Below, piece after piece: positions 18,653-26,769 of a DNA stretch of 64,000 nt. The notes below the pieces were generated by a model. The model saw nothing but the letters and a program-made list of their open reading frames with translations. It was not told the DNA's origin and did no database searches. Position 1 is the first letter of the stretch. Every line of letters starts with the position of its first letter. Made by a program: the position numbers and the translations under genes. Source of the DNA: Companilactobacillus kimchiensis (lineage in GTDB: Bacteria > Bacillota > Bacilli > Lactobacillales > Lactobacillaceae). The DNA is taken from assembly GCF_001438805.1 (NCBI RefSeq), contig NZ_JQCF01000001.1, positions 1-64,000 of the forward strand, in the 5' to 3' direction.

Positions 18653-19087
18653 ATGGAAGATACCTCATTTGAACGTATCACTATTTCAGCAATTATTAAG
18701 AAATCTGGTGTTTCTCGATCAGCCTTTTACCGTAATTATTTAGATAAAGAATCAATCCTAGACGATGAACTTAATCGTTTAGCATTTGTAGTAGAAGCAG
18801 CTACTGGAGATAATATTCAGGATAATTGGTTCTTAATATTCAGTGCCGTTGAAAAAAATATGGATACTATGCAACTACTTATAAAAGCTCATCAAGAACC
18901 ACGCTTATTAATAATATTGAATCAATATTCAAATTCTAAAGATGAAGTTGTTCTAGATACAATTTGGAATGGTATTTTATATAACGTTATTGTTGAATGG
19001 TCTAAAGATTCTAATCGTGAGGCCATTGAAACTATTGTCCCAAAAGTTACTCAATATACTAAGAATTTGGAATTATCCAACCATTAA
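18653..19087 (+). CDS. TetR-family regulator, start codon unclear
   Basis: This is the part of a TetR regulator after the first ATG, 144 residues, with the recognition helix ISAIIKKSGVSRSAFYRNYL. The same reading frame is open upstream to 18494 and encodes the missing first helix (NRESHTITRESIRQALFLL), so the native protein began about 30 residues earlier. No ATG, GTG or TTG lies in that extension. GAGAGGA at 18541-18547 sits nine bases before an in-frame ATC at 18557. Either a rare start is used or the start was lost. It is divergent from the esterase, its likely target. Confidence 0.7.
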   Translation: MEDTSFERITISAIIKKSGVSRSAFYRNYLDKESILDDELNRLAFVVEAATGDNIQDNWFLIFSAVEKNMDTMQLLIKAHQEPRLLIILNQYSNSKDEVVLDTIWNGILYNVIVEWSKDSNREAIETIVPKVTQYTKNLELSNH

Positions 19088-19158
19088 AAAAAACAACCCA
19101 AAGTCAGTTCTGAATAAAGGCTTTAACCTTTACTTAGAATTAATTTTGAGTTGTTTTT
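19086..19158. terminator. Convergent terminator
   Basis: An outer AAAACAAC/GTTGTTTT stem surrounds an inner, mostly paired stem (TAAAGG with CCTTTA). It lies between the converging TetR and RibD-like genes. Confidence 0.65.
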
Positions 19159-19165
19159 CATTAAA

Positions 19166-19846
19166 TTATTTCTTAACCAAATAACGCAGCCAAACTGCAT
19201 CATCATCGTAACTTTGCACACTCTTAAGTTTCAAAGGCACAATTCCATGATCCATACCACGACCGTCAAACACAGCTGCCATGCCACCACGGCCATCGAC
19301 TCCAGCACCAATCAAAAGACTAATTTCATCGATCAAGCCTTCATCAAGAAAAGAACCGTCAATGTGTCCGCCACCGACAATTGCCATTCGTTCGACCTCA
19401 AATTCTGTCTTCAAGATTTCAGTCGCTCGGGCTAAATCAATTTTTGACTCGCCAGCAACGATCCAGGAAATATTTTTAGTATCAAGATAATCCAAATAAT
19501 CTTTAGTTACTTGTTGGCTAGTAATAATAATATGAGGACGACTATATTGGGCATCATCATCCCACATCAAGGTTCCTTTTGTATCGACAACCACGTTGTA
19601 TTCCTTGCTGTCCACTTTCTTGGAAAACTTTTCTACTCCAACGGCAGTTTTATTTTCAGCATCAAATTTTCCTGATTGAGCTAGCTCCAATTGAGCAGTG
19701 ACACGGCCACTCAAGGTTGTTGGTGCATCAATAGCTTGTAAAGTTTGGTAATACTCTGTTGTTCCTGGTAATTGGGCCGTCATATCACAATCGATTCTGC
19801 CATCAACTGACATCATCATGTGACAAATAATATAGGGTCTCTTCAT
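19166..19846 (-). CDS. RibD C-terminal/DHFR-fold reductase
   Basis: A 226-residue protein of the RibD C-terminal (dihydrofolate-reductase fold) family: N-terminal PYIICHMMMSVDGRID, then GGGHIDGSFL near residue 160. Members reduce pyrimidine or pterin-like substrates with NADPH; stand-alone members are of unknown role. A divergent MerR gene and a promoter with a 19-bp spacer containing a palindrome lie directly upstream, so it is very probably the MerR target. Confidence 0.88.
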   Translation of the reverse strand: MKRPYIICHMMMSVDGRIDCDMTAQLPGTTEYYQTLQAIDAPTTLSGRVTAQLELAQSGKFDAENKTAVGVEKFSKKVDSKEYNVVVDTKGTLMWDDDAQYSRPHIIITSQQVTKDYLDYLDTKNISWIVAGESKIDLARATEILKTEFEVERMAIVGGGHIDGSFLDEGLIDEISLLIGAGVDGRGGMAAVFDGRGMDHGIVPLKLKSVQSYDDDAVWLRYLVKK

Positions 19847-19895
19847 TTAAACGTTCCTCCATTAATCAACTTATCTTTTGTGTTAAGATAGTTCC

Positions 19896-19926
19896 ATCAT
19901 ATGACTTGAAGTTAGGTTTAAGTCAA
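19896..19926 (-). promoter_or_regulatory. MerR-type promoter with 19-bp spacer
   Basis: On the minus strand, -35 TTGACT (19921-19926) and -10 TATGAT (19896-19901) are 19 bases apart. The spacer holds a dyad of GACTT arms (19903-19924). This is the classic MerR-activated layout, directed at the RibD-like gene. Confidence 0.75.
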
Positions 19927-19948
19927 GAAGTACGAGGAAATCATTTTG

Positions 19949-20386
19949 ATGAAAACAACTTATACAATTGGTCAAGTATCCAAATTACTTGATCTATCCA
20001 ATTCAACAATTCGCTATTACGATAACGAAAAACTACTACCAAATCTAACAAAGAATGACGCTGGTATTCGTAGCTTCACCCAAGCTGACATCGATACTTT
20101 GCGTGTTATCGAATGTCTCAAGAAATCCGGCATGAAGATCAAAGACATCTACACTTTCACCAATTTGGTCGCTCAAGGTGACAGTACTATTAAGGAACGC
20201 CGCGATATGTTTTATCAAATTCGCCATGATTTTACTGAACAAATGGAAGCAATGAAACGAACTATGGAAATAATTAATTTCAAATGTGACTACTATGATA
20301 AAGCTATCAATGATGGCACTGAAAAATACGCTCAAGCAGAAATGCCTTTGTCTGAAATTGTCCCTGTTAAAGTTGCTGAAAAATAA
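19949..20386 (+). CDS. MerR-family regulator
   Basis: A 145-residue MerR regulator: helix-turn-helix near residues 4-30 (YTIGQVSKLLDLSNSTIRYY) and a coiled-coil helix toward the C terminus. Its effector part lacks an obvious cysteine set. The ATG at 19949 follows CGAGGA by about ten bases; a TTG at 19946 is less likely. It is divergent from the RibD-like reductase and shares the 19847-19948 control region. A good terminator follows. Confidence 0.92.
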   Translation: MKTTYTIGQVSKLLDLSNSTIRYYDNEKLLPNLTKNDAGIRSFTQADIDTLRVIECLKKSGMKIKDIYTFTNLVAQGDSTIKERRDMFYQIRHDFTEQMEAMKRTMEIINFKCDYYDKAINDGTEKYAQAEMPLSEIVPVKVAEK

Positions 20387-20439
20387 AAAATGATTACCAA
20401 CATTGACTGTCAGTAATCACATCATTAAATTTCATATCT

Positions 20440-20465
20440 AGCTGACCTTTTGGTCGGCTTTTTTG
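20440..20465 (+). terminator. Intrinsic terminator
   Basis: AGCTGACC pairs with GGTCGGCT over a four-base loop, followed by a T run. It ends the MerR transcript. Confidence 0.85.
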
Positions 20466-20477
20466 CTCTCAATAAAA

Positions 20478-20822
20478 TTATCGTTGTTCATTATAATCGA
20501 TGGCAAATGTTTCTAGTGCCTTCAAAACTGGCAAGAATTTTTCACCCATCTCAGTTAATGAATACTCAACCTTGGGTGGGACTTCTGGATAAACTTCTCG
20601 ATGAACTAGACCGTATTCTTCCAACATTCGTAATTCTTTAGTCAAATAAGCTTGGGTCACCATTGGCATCTTGCGGTTAAGTTCTCCAAATCGAAAAACT
20701 TTCTGACTGAGAAAATATAGAATAACCATCGTCCATTTACCACGAACGACTTTCTGCACACCTGCTACTGGACAATCAAGGAAATTATCATCTAAACTTG
20801 TTTCTTTCATATCTTGCTTCAT
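20478..20822 (-). CDS. HxlR-family regulator
   Basis: A 114-residue winged-helix regulator of the HxlR family (RGKWTMVILYFLSQKVFRFG, LNRKMPMVTQAYLTKELR). Cys in FLDCPVAGV near the N terminus matches the redox-sensing cysteine of YodB/CatR-type members, so a quinone or electrophile sensor is plausible. The start at 20822 is chosen by GAGG six bases upstream. It lies on the same strand as, and downstream of, the SDR and MDR genes at 20966 and 21664, which may be its targets. Confidence 0.9.
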   Translation of the reverse strand: MKQDMKETSLDDNFLDCPVAGVQKVVRGKWTMVILYFLSQKVFRFGELNRKMPMVTQAYLTKELRMLEEYGLVHREVYPEVPPKVEYSLTEMGEKFLPVLKALETFAIDYNEQR

Positions 20823-20965
20823 TATCGACCTCACTACTTTCACTGCTCATAATACCATTATACTAAAAATAACCTGGCACTAAAGAACTTAGGTCAGATT
20901 ACTCTTCTGAGTTAACGATATTCTTTTTTTATTACTGTCTGTATATCGAGACATCCTACATCTTA

Positions 20966-21640
20966 TTAATCACTTTGTTTAGTGGGACGAACCAAGATCT
21001 CGCTGACTGACATATTAGCTTTAGTTCCGATAGCAAATTCAACTGCGTCAGCGATTTGTTCTGGTTGTAAAGCACCCATTTGTTTCATCATTTTATGGCC
21101 TTGTTGGTCTAATTCAGGATCATTAGTTTTGTACAAATCAGTTTCCGTGGCACCTGGTGAAACAATGGTTGTTTTAATATTGTTTTCAGCTTGTTCCTTA
21201 CGTAGTCCATCCATAATTGCTCGAACAGCAAACTTAGTTCCTGAATAAACGGCTCCGTTAGGAAAAATAACGTGACCACCAACTGAGTCGGTTGCGATGA
21301 CATGCCCTGATCCTTGTTTGACCATCTGAGGTAGGGCAGCAGCAATACCGTTCAAAACACCATTAATATTAGTGTCGATGGTTCTTTGCCATTCATCACG
21401 TTTACCATCAATCAATGGTGACTGAGGCATAATTCCAGCGTTGTTATCAATTTTAGTAACGTCAGCTTGTTTGATCAAAACTTGACCTTCGGGAAATTCT
21501 GCTTGAATCTTTTCTAATCGATCAAGTCTTCTGGCAGCAATTACTAACTTAGCTCCATCTGCGGCCAATTTTCGACTAATAGCAGCACCCATTCCTGATG
21601 ATGCGCCCATGATTACAACTACTTTATTACTTAAATCCAT
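20966..21640 (-). CDS. SDR with an internal 20-residue deletion
   Basis: A 224-residue classical SDR: GASSGMG nucleotide motif near residue 12, NNAGIMP, catalytic Ser and the YSGTK motif. Compared with the paralogue at 45427 (244 residues), it goes from ADVT straight to NNAG and lacks about 20 residues that form a helix and strand 4 of the Rossmann fold. The frame is intact, so this is an in-frame deletion. Cofactor binding may be harmed; activity is doubtful. It lies 23 bases after the MDR gene and is probably cotranscribed. Confidence 0.85.
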   Translation of the reverse strand: MDLSNKVVVIMGASSGMGAAISRKLAADGAKLVIAARRLDRLEKIQAEFPEGQVLIKQADVTKIDNNAGIMPQSPLIDGKRDEWQRTIDTNINGVLNGIAAALPQMVKQGSGHVIATDSVGGHVIFPNGAVYSGTKFAVRAIMDGLRKEQAENNIKTTIVSPGATETDLYKTNDPELDQQGHKMMKQMGALQPEQIADAVEFAIGTKANMSVSEILVRPTKQSD

Positions 21641-21663
21641 TTTGATTTTCTCCGTATTTTTTA

Positions 21664-22611
21664 TTATTTAGTATTTAAAACAATAATTCGTTTACCTTGA
21701 TTACTACCCTTTTCAAAATCTAAATGTGCTTGTTTAACATCCTTTAGTACAAAAGGATATGTCTGCGAAACATTAACTTGTAACTTTCCAGCAACGTACA
21801 TCTTTAGAATCTCAGTTATGGTGTTATTAGAGACATCGCCCATTGCATAGACTGCCTGAATTCCAAACTTAGCCGCCTTCTTTGGATCGGGAACACCATT
21901 GACTGAAGTTAAAATGCCGCCTGGTTTTATAACTTGATAACTCTGATCTAAGGTTCTTGAACCAGTCAGATTAACTACTAAATCAAGATCATGCACCATT
22001 TTAGTAAAATCCTGAGTTTGATAGTCGATGATCTCATCTGCACCAAGTTCTTTTAGGTATTCAGTATGTTTAGCTTTGGCAGTCGTAATGACATAAGCCC
22101 CAAGATTTTTAGCAATTTGAATCGCCATAGTCCCGACACCACCAGCACCACCGTGGATTAAAATTTTCTGTCCAGCTTGAATTTTGCCATTGAGAACCAC
22201 TGCAGACCAAGCAGTCACGGCTCCTAAGAGAAGTCCTCCTAATGGAACCAAATCAAGGTCCTCCGGAACAGTTATGACTACTCCATTCTGATTCAAAGTT
22301 AGATATTCAGCATTACTACCCTGCATCGAGAATCCCACGACATGATCTCCAACCTTAAATTTAATTACATTAGATCCAACTTGAGAAACAATTCCTGAAA
22401 AATCATTTCCTAACATATGTGGTAGGGTTGGTCGCATCTCCTTAGGCATAGTGGGAAATGGTCCATTTTTTCTCATCACAATATCGGGGTCATTAATTCC
22501 AAACGCTGCTACTTTGATAACTACTTCGTCAGATTTAGGAGTTGGCATTGGAACGTCAATTTCCTTCAAAACGTCTACTGAACCATATTCGTTAACAATA
22601 ATTTTTTTCAT
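21664..22611 (-). CDS. NADP-dependent quinone-oxidoreductase-like MDR
   Basis: A 315-residue zinc-free medium-chain reductase: ILIHGGAGGVGTMAIQIAKN is the nucleotide-binding segment and there are no zinc cysteines. It would reduce quinones or enones with NADPH. It heads the run with the SDR at 20966 (and possibly the HxlR gene). Its promoter region is nearly the same as that of the paralogue at 43216, including an inverted repeat at 22676-22700. Confidence 0.92.
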   Translation of the reverse strand: MKKIIVNEYGSVDVLKEIDVPMPTPKSDEVVIKVAAFGINDPDIVMRKNGPFPTMPKEMRPTLPHMLGNDFSGIVSQVGSNVIKFKVGDHVVGFSMQGSNAEYLTLNQNGVVITVPEDLDLVPLGGLLLGAVTAWSAVVLNGKIQAGQKILIHGGAGGVGTMAIQIAKNLGAYVITTAKAKHTEYLKELGADEIIDYQTQDFTKMVHDLDLVVNLTGSRTLDQSYQVIKPGGILTSVNGVPDPKKAAKFGIQAVYAMGDVSNNTITEILKMYVAGKLQVNVSQTYPFVLKDVKQAHLDFEKGSNQGKRIIVLNTK

Positions 22612-22675
22612 AAGTGTAACCTCTTCTTCTAATTAATAATTCTTTGCAACTTTTGAATGTGATATTAGAATAAAT

Positions 22676-22726
22676 GATACCTACAAATAACGTAAGTACC
22701 ATTTTTATTAATAGATACTATCTTTT
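22676..22726 (-). promoter_or_regulatory. Conserved operator/promoter of MDR gene, copy A
   Basis: GATACCTAC (22676-22684) and GTAAGTACC (22692-22700) form an inverted repeat across seven bases. From 22692 to 22726 the sequence is identical to 44241-44275 upstream of the MDR paralogue. The form resembles sites of HxlR redox regulators. Confidence 0.6.
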
Positions 22727-22812
22727 AATGTTGAAATGTATCAAATTAGGTATTTACAGATAAAAAAATATAGGCCCATGCAGTTGCTGATAAGTACTCG
22801 TCAAAAATTTCG

Positions 22813-22905
22813 TTATTGAATGATCAAAAAATTCTAATCGGGATTCCATTGAGACCATTATTCCCCAAGTAACCAACTATACTAAAAATATAGCTTTATC
22901 TAGCT
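22813..22905 (+). pseudogene. Relic of a TetR 3' end
   Basis: Plus-strand text here matches the 3' end of the TetR gene at 18653: SNRDSIETIIPQVTNYTKN against SNREAIETIVPKVTQYTKN. A TGA replaces the Trp codon of the VEW motif just before it, and no upstream part is left. It is therefore a decayed remnant of a duplicated TetR gene, not an active frame. The rest of 22727-22812 shows nothing I recognise. Confidence 0.6.
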
Positions 22906-22945
22906 CAAAAAAACTGACCATCTCTTTGAGAAAGCCAGTTTTTTG
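22906..22945. terminator. Intrinsic terminator
   Basis: CAAAAAAACTG and CAGTTTTTTG pair around a partly paired loop, just after the antiporter stop on the minus strand. Confidence 0.65.
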
Positions 22946-22947
22946 AT

Positions 22948-24549
22948 TCATTCAGAATCATCGTTTTTCTTGTTTATTATTTCTACAGCTGGAGCAATAA
23001 CTAATCTTTCAGACAATAAAACATCATCATACAACCCGTAAACATATTCTTGATAGCTATTTTCTTTTTGTGAGACCATATCCAAATAAGCCCGTTCTTT
23101 GGCAAAAGCATTCATGAAGGCCCGCATCTCTAATTCTTTTTCTGAGCTGGTAAATTCTGGACGTCTGACGACATCGACCCACGCTCTGACAAAGTCTCGT
23201 ACCCTTGTGCGCCTTTTTTGACTCATCAAATCAAAAACTACTGATTTTTTCACATTATCAGGTAAATACATAGCATTTACCGCTATAATTCCTTGGTGAA
23301 CCATTTCCGTTCGTAGTTTATCGATTTCTGATGCAACCCTTTTTTTACTGATCTCCGGCTTCAGAATAAATCGAAAGACTATTGTTGGAACTAATAAACT
23401 CAAGATTATCAGCACCCCTTCAGACATCAAAACCAAATTGAAATCACTTCTTCTAACGTGCATTTCTGCCAATGTGTAAGCTAAAGCCAACGTTACTGAA
23501 CCATGGACTCCACCCAATGAGAAGATCCAAGCCGACTTATTCTTGAATTTTAATTTTAACCGGCTATAAACATAGCGAGTAATAACATTGATTAAATAAA
23601 GAACCGCCCCGATTGTCACCCAATTTAATGAATGGGAAGATATCTTTTCATCGGCAATGATTTTTACAAACATCACACCCAAAATAACAAAAACTGCACT
23701 ATTGAACATTTCTGTCATTACGGCAACTAAACCATAATCTTGATTAACTTGAGCTGAGTTAGTTAAGAGTGATCTTTGTGCTTCAGCATTATGAACCAAT
23801 CCGGCGCAGACGACGGCAATGATTCCCGAAACATGGATCTGCTCAGCCAAAAAGTACAGTATTAACGGCGTTACGATATAAATCATATTTTGAGCCGTTA
23901 ATGAATTATAAGCAGTCCGTAACAAAAATTGTCGAAAGATGACAATGATCGAAGCACTTATGAAACCAAATAACACCCCACCAACAGCTGAAATTAAGAA
24001 GTTAGAAATTGTTTGTCCATAATTGATATAACCATTAACATACCATAGAACTGCCATATTCAAGAGAATGATTCCGGAGGCATCATTAAATAATGACTCC
24101 ATTTTGAGAAGAGTTCCCTCCTCTTCTGGTATTTCCAAACCATTAGTTGCCGATTCCATGGCGGTCGCATCTGTTGGTGTACTGATAGCAGCCAAAATAA
24201 ATGCTAATGGTAGACTGATTCCACCAATCAACCAAACACTGAATCCGCCAAATATTAAACACAGCACAACTAAAATTACTGCTGTCTGAATGATATGTCG
24301 AAATTCTTTTCCAACCACATTCAATTGGGTCTCTTGCCCCTCAAAAAATAACAATGGCGCTACGATAAAACCGATAAATATTTCGGAGTTAAAGGTTTGC
24401 ATTTGATTTCCAAAGGTTGGAACCAAAGAAATCATTCCACCAATAATCATACTAATATAGCTAACTGAAATTTTTGGAAATACTTGTGCTAGGATAATGC
24501 TGATAATTGCCGCAAATACGATGATAAATCCTGAAATCATCAAATTCAT
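22948..24549 (-). CDS. CPA1-type Na+/H+ antiporter
   Basis: A 533-residue membrane protein of the CPA1 sodium/proton exchanger family: about 12 helices in the first 410 residues, with STPTDATAME (ion-binding Asp) in helix 5, LFNDASGIIL after it, and GGVHGSVTLAL in helix 10; a charged cytosolic tail follows. It exports Na+ or takes part in pH control. The start at 24549 is preferred over a TTG upstream because GAGGG lies at the right distance. The HxlR gene ends about 26 bases upstream on the same strand and could regulate it. Confidence 0.93.
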   Translation of the reverse strand: MNLMISGFIIVFAAIISIILAQVFPKISVSYISMIIGGMISLVPTFGNQMQTFNSEIFIGFIVAPLLFFEGQETQLNVVGKEFRHIIQTAVILVVLCLIFGGFSVWLIGGISLPLAFILAAISTPTDATAMESATNGLEIPEEEGTLLKMESLFNDASGIILLNMAVLWYVNGYINYGQTISNFLISAVGGVLFGFISASIIVIFRQFLLRTAYNSLTAQNMIYIVTPLILYFLAEQIHVSGIIAVVCAGLVHNAEAQRSLLTNSAQVNQDYGLVAVMTEMFNSAVFVILGVMFVKIIADEKISSHSLNWVTIGAVLYLINVITRYVYSRLKLKFKNKSAWIFSLGGVHGSVTLALAYTLAEMHVRRSDFNLVLMSEGVLIILSLLVPTIVFRFILKPEISKKRVASEIDKLRTEMVHQGIIAVNAMYLPDNVKKSVVFDLMSQKRRTRVRDFVRAWVDVVRRPEFTSSEKELEMRAFMNAFAKERAYLDMVSQKENSYQEYVYGLYDDVLLSERLVIAPAVEIINKKNDDSE

Positions 24550-24575
24550 AAGATTGTCCCTCAAGTTCTCAATTA

Positions 24576-24932
24576 TTATTCTTGCTTATCTTGAAAATCG
24601 ACACAGTATTCTTTACCCCAATCACAGATACTTCGCAAAATTGGAATCAAAGTCCGTCCCTTGTCAGTTAATGTATATTCAACCTTCGGTGGAACTTGTG
24701 GATATTCGTGTCGCTCAATTAATTCGTTGGCTTCTAATTCTTTTAATTTAACTGATAAGACATGTGGTGTAATACTGCCAAGTGTCTTTTTTATTTCTCC
24801 ATACCGCATTGTATCAAATTCTGATAGACAGAAAAGCAAATTCATCTTCCACTTCCCACTGATTAATTTTAATGCTCCATCAAAGGGATTCATATCAATA
24901 TTTCTAAATTCTTCCAAATTAATTTTATCCAT
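24576..24932 (-). CDS. HxlR-family regulator (copy 1)
   Basis: A 118-residue HxlR winged-helix regulator, with LISGKWKMNLLFCLSEFDTM (one Cys near residue 35) and YPQVPPKVEYTL. It is nearly identical along its length to the protein at 26770. It precedes the antiporter and is divergent from the FakA-domain gene at 25062; an inverted repeat lies between them at 24973-25002. It may sense electrophiles through its cysteine. Confidence 0.92.
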   Translation of the reverse strand: MDKINLEEFRNIDMNPFDGALKLISGKWKMNLLFCLSEFDTMRYGEIKKTLGSITPHVLSVKLKELEANELIERHEYPQVPPKVEYTLTDKGRTLIPILRSICDWGKEYCVDFQDKQE

Positions 24933-24972
24933 AAACGCTGATTCTCTCCAATACTATCATTTTTGACCCTAG

Positions 24973-25002
24973 GTATTAAAAATGTCCATACTTGTTTAAT
25001 AC
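24973..25002. promoter_or_regulatory. Candidate HxlR operator
   Basis: GTATTAAA (24973-24980) and TTTAATAC (24995-25002) form a perfect inverted repeat in the divergent control region of the HxlR gene and the 25062 gene. Confidence 0.4.
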
Positions 25003-25061
25003 ATATCGCAATAATATACTAAATTTTGTTAATTTACTAATTTTTGTAAGGAGCGATTCGT

Positions 25062-25313
25062 ATGGATCATTATCAATTTGATACACAAACTTTAATTACT
25101 GGCTGTACTCTCAATGAAGATGAACTTCGTGAAACTATTACTAGTAAGTTTGAAGGTAATAGTTTAATTCTAGGTGGTGACAATGACTTAATGAAAGTCC
25201 ACTTTCACACAAATTATCCTGGTTCAGTAATCGACTATTGTGCCACTCTAGGAGATATTTTCGATGTTGTGATTGAAAATATGGATCGCCAAGCCGCTGG
25301 GAAAAAGGGTTAA
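25062..25313 (+). CDS. Lone FakA/DAK-type C-terminal domain protein
   Basis: An 83-residue protein equivalent to the C-terminal domain of the fatty-acid kinase FakA (YloV, DAK family): the pattern TLNEDELRETI, then DLMKVHFHTNYPG and GDIFDVVIENMDRQ matches that domain, including the His in VHxHT. The kinase (DhaL) domain is absent, so it cannot phosphorylate fatty acids alone. A strong AAGGAG site precedes it, and it heads the run with FrnE-like and beta-lactamase-fold genes, so it is a real gene, not a fragment by frameshift. Role unknown. Confidence 0.8.
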   Translation: MDHYQFDTQTLITGCTLNEDELRETITSKFEGNSLILGGDNDLMKVHFHTNYPGSVIDYCATLGDIFDVVIENMDRQAAGKKG

Positions 25314-25340
25314 AAAAATAAAAAAGGTTGGAATAATATT

Positions 25341-26033
25341 ATGTTAAAAATATCTATCTGGACAGACTATGCTTGCCCATTTTGCTACATCGCTGAAGCA
25401 AGAGTTGATAACTTGGTTTCAGAATTAAAACTTGAGAATCGAGTTGCTTTTGATTATCACAGTTTTGAGCTCTACCCTGATGCTCCTAAGGACGTTCAAG
25501 AGATTACTCTAGTTCGCTTTGCTAAGAAATATAATTTGAGTATGGAAATGGCCGCTGAGCGGATTGATAAAATTGCTCAAATGGGACGAGCTGAAGGTTT
25601 AGATTTCAAATACAGTAGCACTCAGAATACCAATACTATGGATGCTCATCGTCTAACTCAATATGTTAATAGTTTGGATGATCCAAAATTGACTAAGAAA
25701 TTCTCAGATTTTTTATTCAAAGCTTACTTCAGTAATAATTTGAAATTAGCTAATCACGATGTCTTACTCGACGTTGCCAAAAAGGCCGACCTTGATTTAT
25801 CTAAGATAAAGGAAGTTCTCAATAGCCAACAATATTTCGAAGCTGTCCGTAAAGATGAAAAGTTTATTACTTCACAAGGTGTCAATGCTGTACCTTTCTT
25901 CATTATTAATAATCAAGGTATCATGGGTGCTCAGCCTAAAGAAGTCTTTAAAAAGGTAATTACTGATGCTCTTAAGGCAGAGGATGACTTAACAACTGGC
26001 ATGAGTTGTGGTATCGACGGTTGTAACTTCTAA
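25341..26033 (+). CDS. FrnE-like DsbA-family oxidoreductase
   Basis: A 230-residue thioredoxin-fold protein with the CPFC active site at residues 12-15 (YACPFCYIAEA), the DAHRL motif and cis-Pro region VNAVPFF. This is the FrnE/DsbA2 form, cytosolic because no signal peptide is present. It would act as disulfide oxidoreductase or isomerase. Two more cysteines sit in the last eight residues (CGIDGC). It overlaps the next gene by one base (TAATG), so they are translationally coupled. Confidence 0.93.
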   Translation: MLKISIWTDYACPFCYIAEARVDNLVSELKLENRVAFDYHSFELYPDAPKDVQEITLVRFAKKYNLSMEMAAERIDKIAQMGRAEGLDFKYSSTQNTNTMDAHRLTQYVNSLDDPKLTKKFSDFLFKAYFSNNLKLANHDVLLDVAKKADLDLSKIKEVLNSQQYFEAVRKDEKFITSQGVNAVPFFIINNQGIMGAQPKEVFKKVITDALKAEDDLTTGMSCGIDGCNF

Positions 26034-26665
26034 TGCGGCTTTACGTACAACCAGTTCGTGACATTTTTCAAACTAATGCTTATTTCTATATTAATGAAGA
26101 AAATAATCACGGCTGTCTCATTGATCCGGGCGAACAATCCCATTTATTGAACCAAATAATCACAGCACACCAGTGGACGATCGATGAAATTTTGCTAACT
26201 CATGGTCATTTCGATCACACCGGTGCTGTTGATGATCTAACTAAATCACTTGACATACCTTTTTACATTCATACCAGAGGAGTTGAATATCTTCAAGATG
26301 ATGAATTGAACTTATCCAAAAGAAACCAACGTCATATTAATATCACCGAATCACCTGATTTACTACAAGGTGGTGACAAACTCACATTAAAAAATACTAA
26401 TCTAACCTTTGATATTATCTATACTCCTGGTCATTCTTTTGATTCAGTCACCTACTTTGATCGTCAAAATAAAATTGCTTTCGTAGGCGATGTTCTTTAT
26501 AACGATGGACCTGGCATCTGGCAATTCCCTGGTGGCGACAGGAAACAGCTAAAAGATACTATCAATCAAAAAATTGAAGCATTACCCAATGAAACACAAT
26601 TTTTCGTTGGGCACACTGGACCAATGAACATGCAGCAAGTTCATCAGAGCATGCTGCAATTCTAA
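26033..26665 (+). CDS. Metallo-beta-lactamase-fold hydrolase
   Basis: A 210-residue glyoxalase II-like hydrolase: zinc motif HGHFDH at residues 57-62, the second-site residues in TPGHSFD and VGDVLY, and C-terminal VGHTGP. The substrate is probably a thioester or related small molecule; a role with the FrnE-like protein in thiol stress is inference. Start overlaps the previous stop. Confidence 0.93.
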   Translation: MRLYVQPVRDIFQTNAYFYINEENNHGCLIDPGEQSHLLNQIITAHQWTIDEILLTHGHFDHTGAVDDLTKSLDIPFYIHTRGVEYLQDDELNLSKRNQRHINITESPDLLQGGDKLTLKNTNLTFDIIYTPGHSFDSVTYFDRQNKIAFVGDVLYNDGPGIWQFPGGDRKQLKDTINQKIEALPNETQFFVGHTGPMNMQQVHQSMLQF

Positions 26666-26769
26666 TTTTTGAGAATACAACAACTTATAGTCAAAATATT
26701 CATTTGATAAGTATACGCACTTTTCATATCTAGTATCAGAAAAGATGGTATTGGAGGATATTAACTTTT

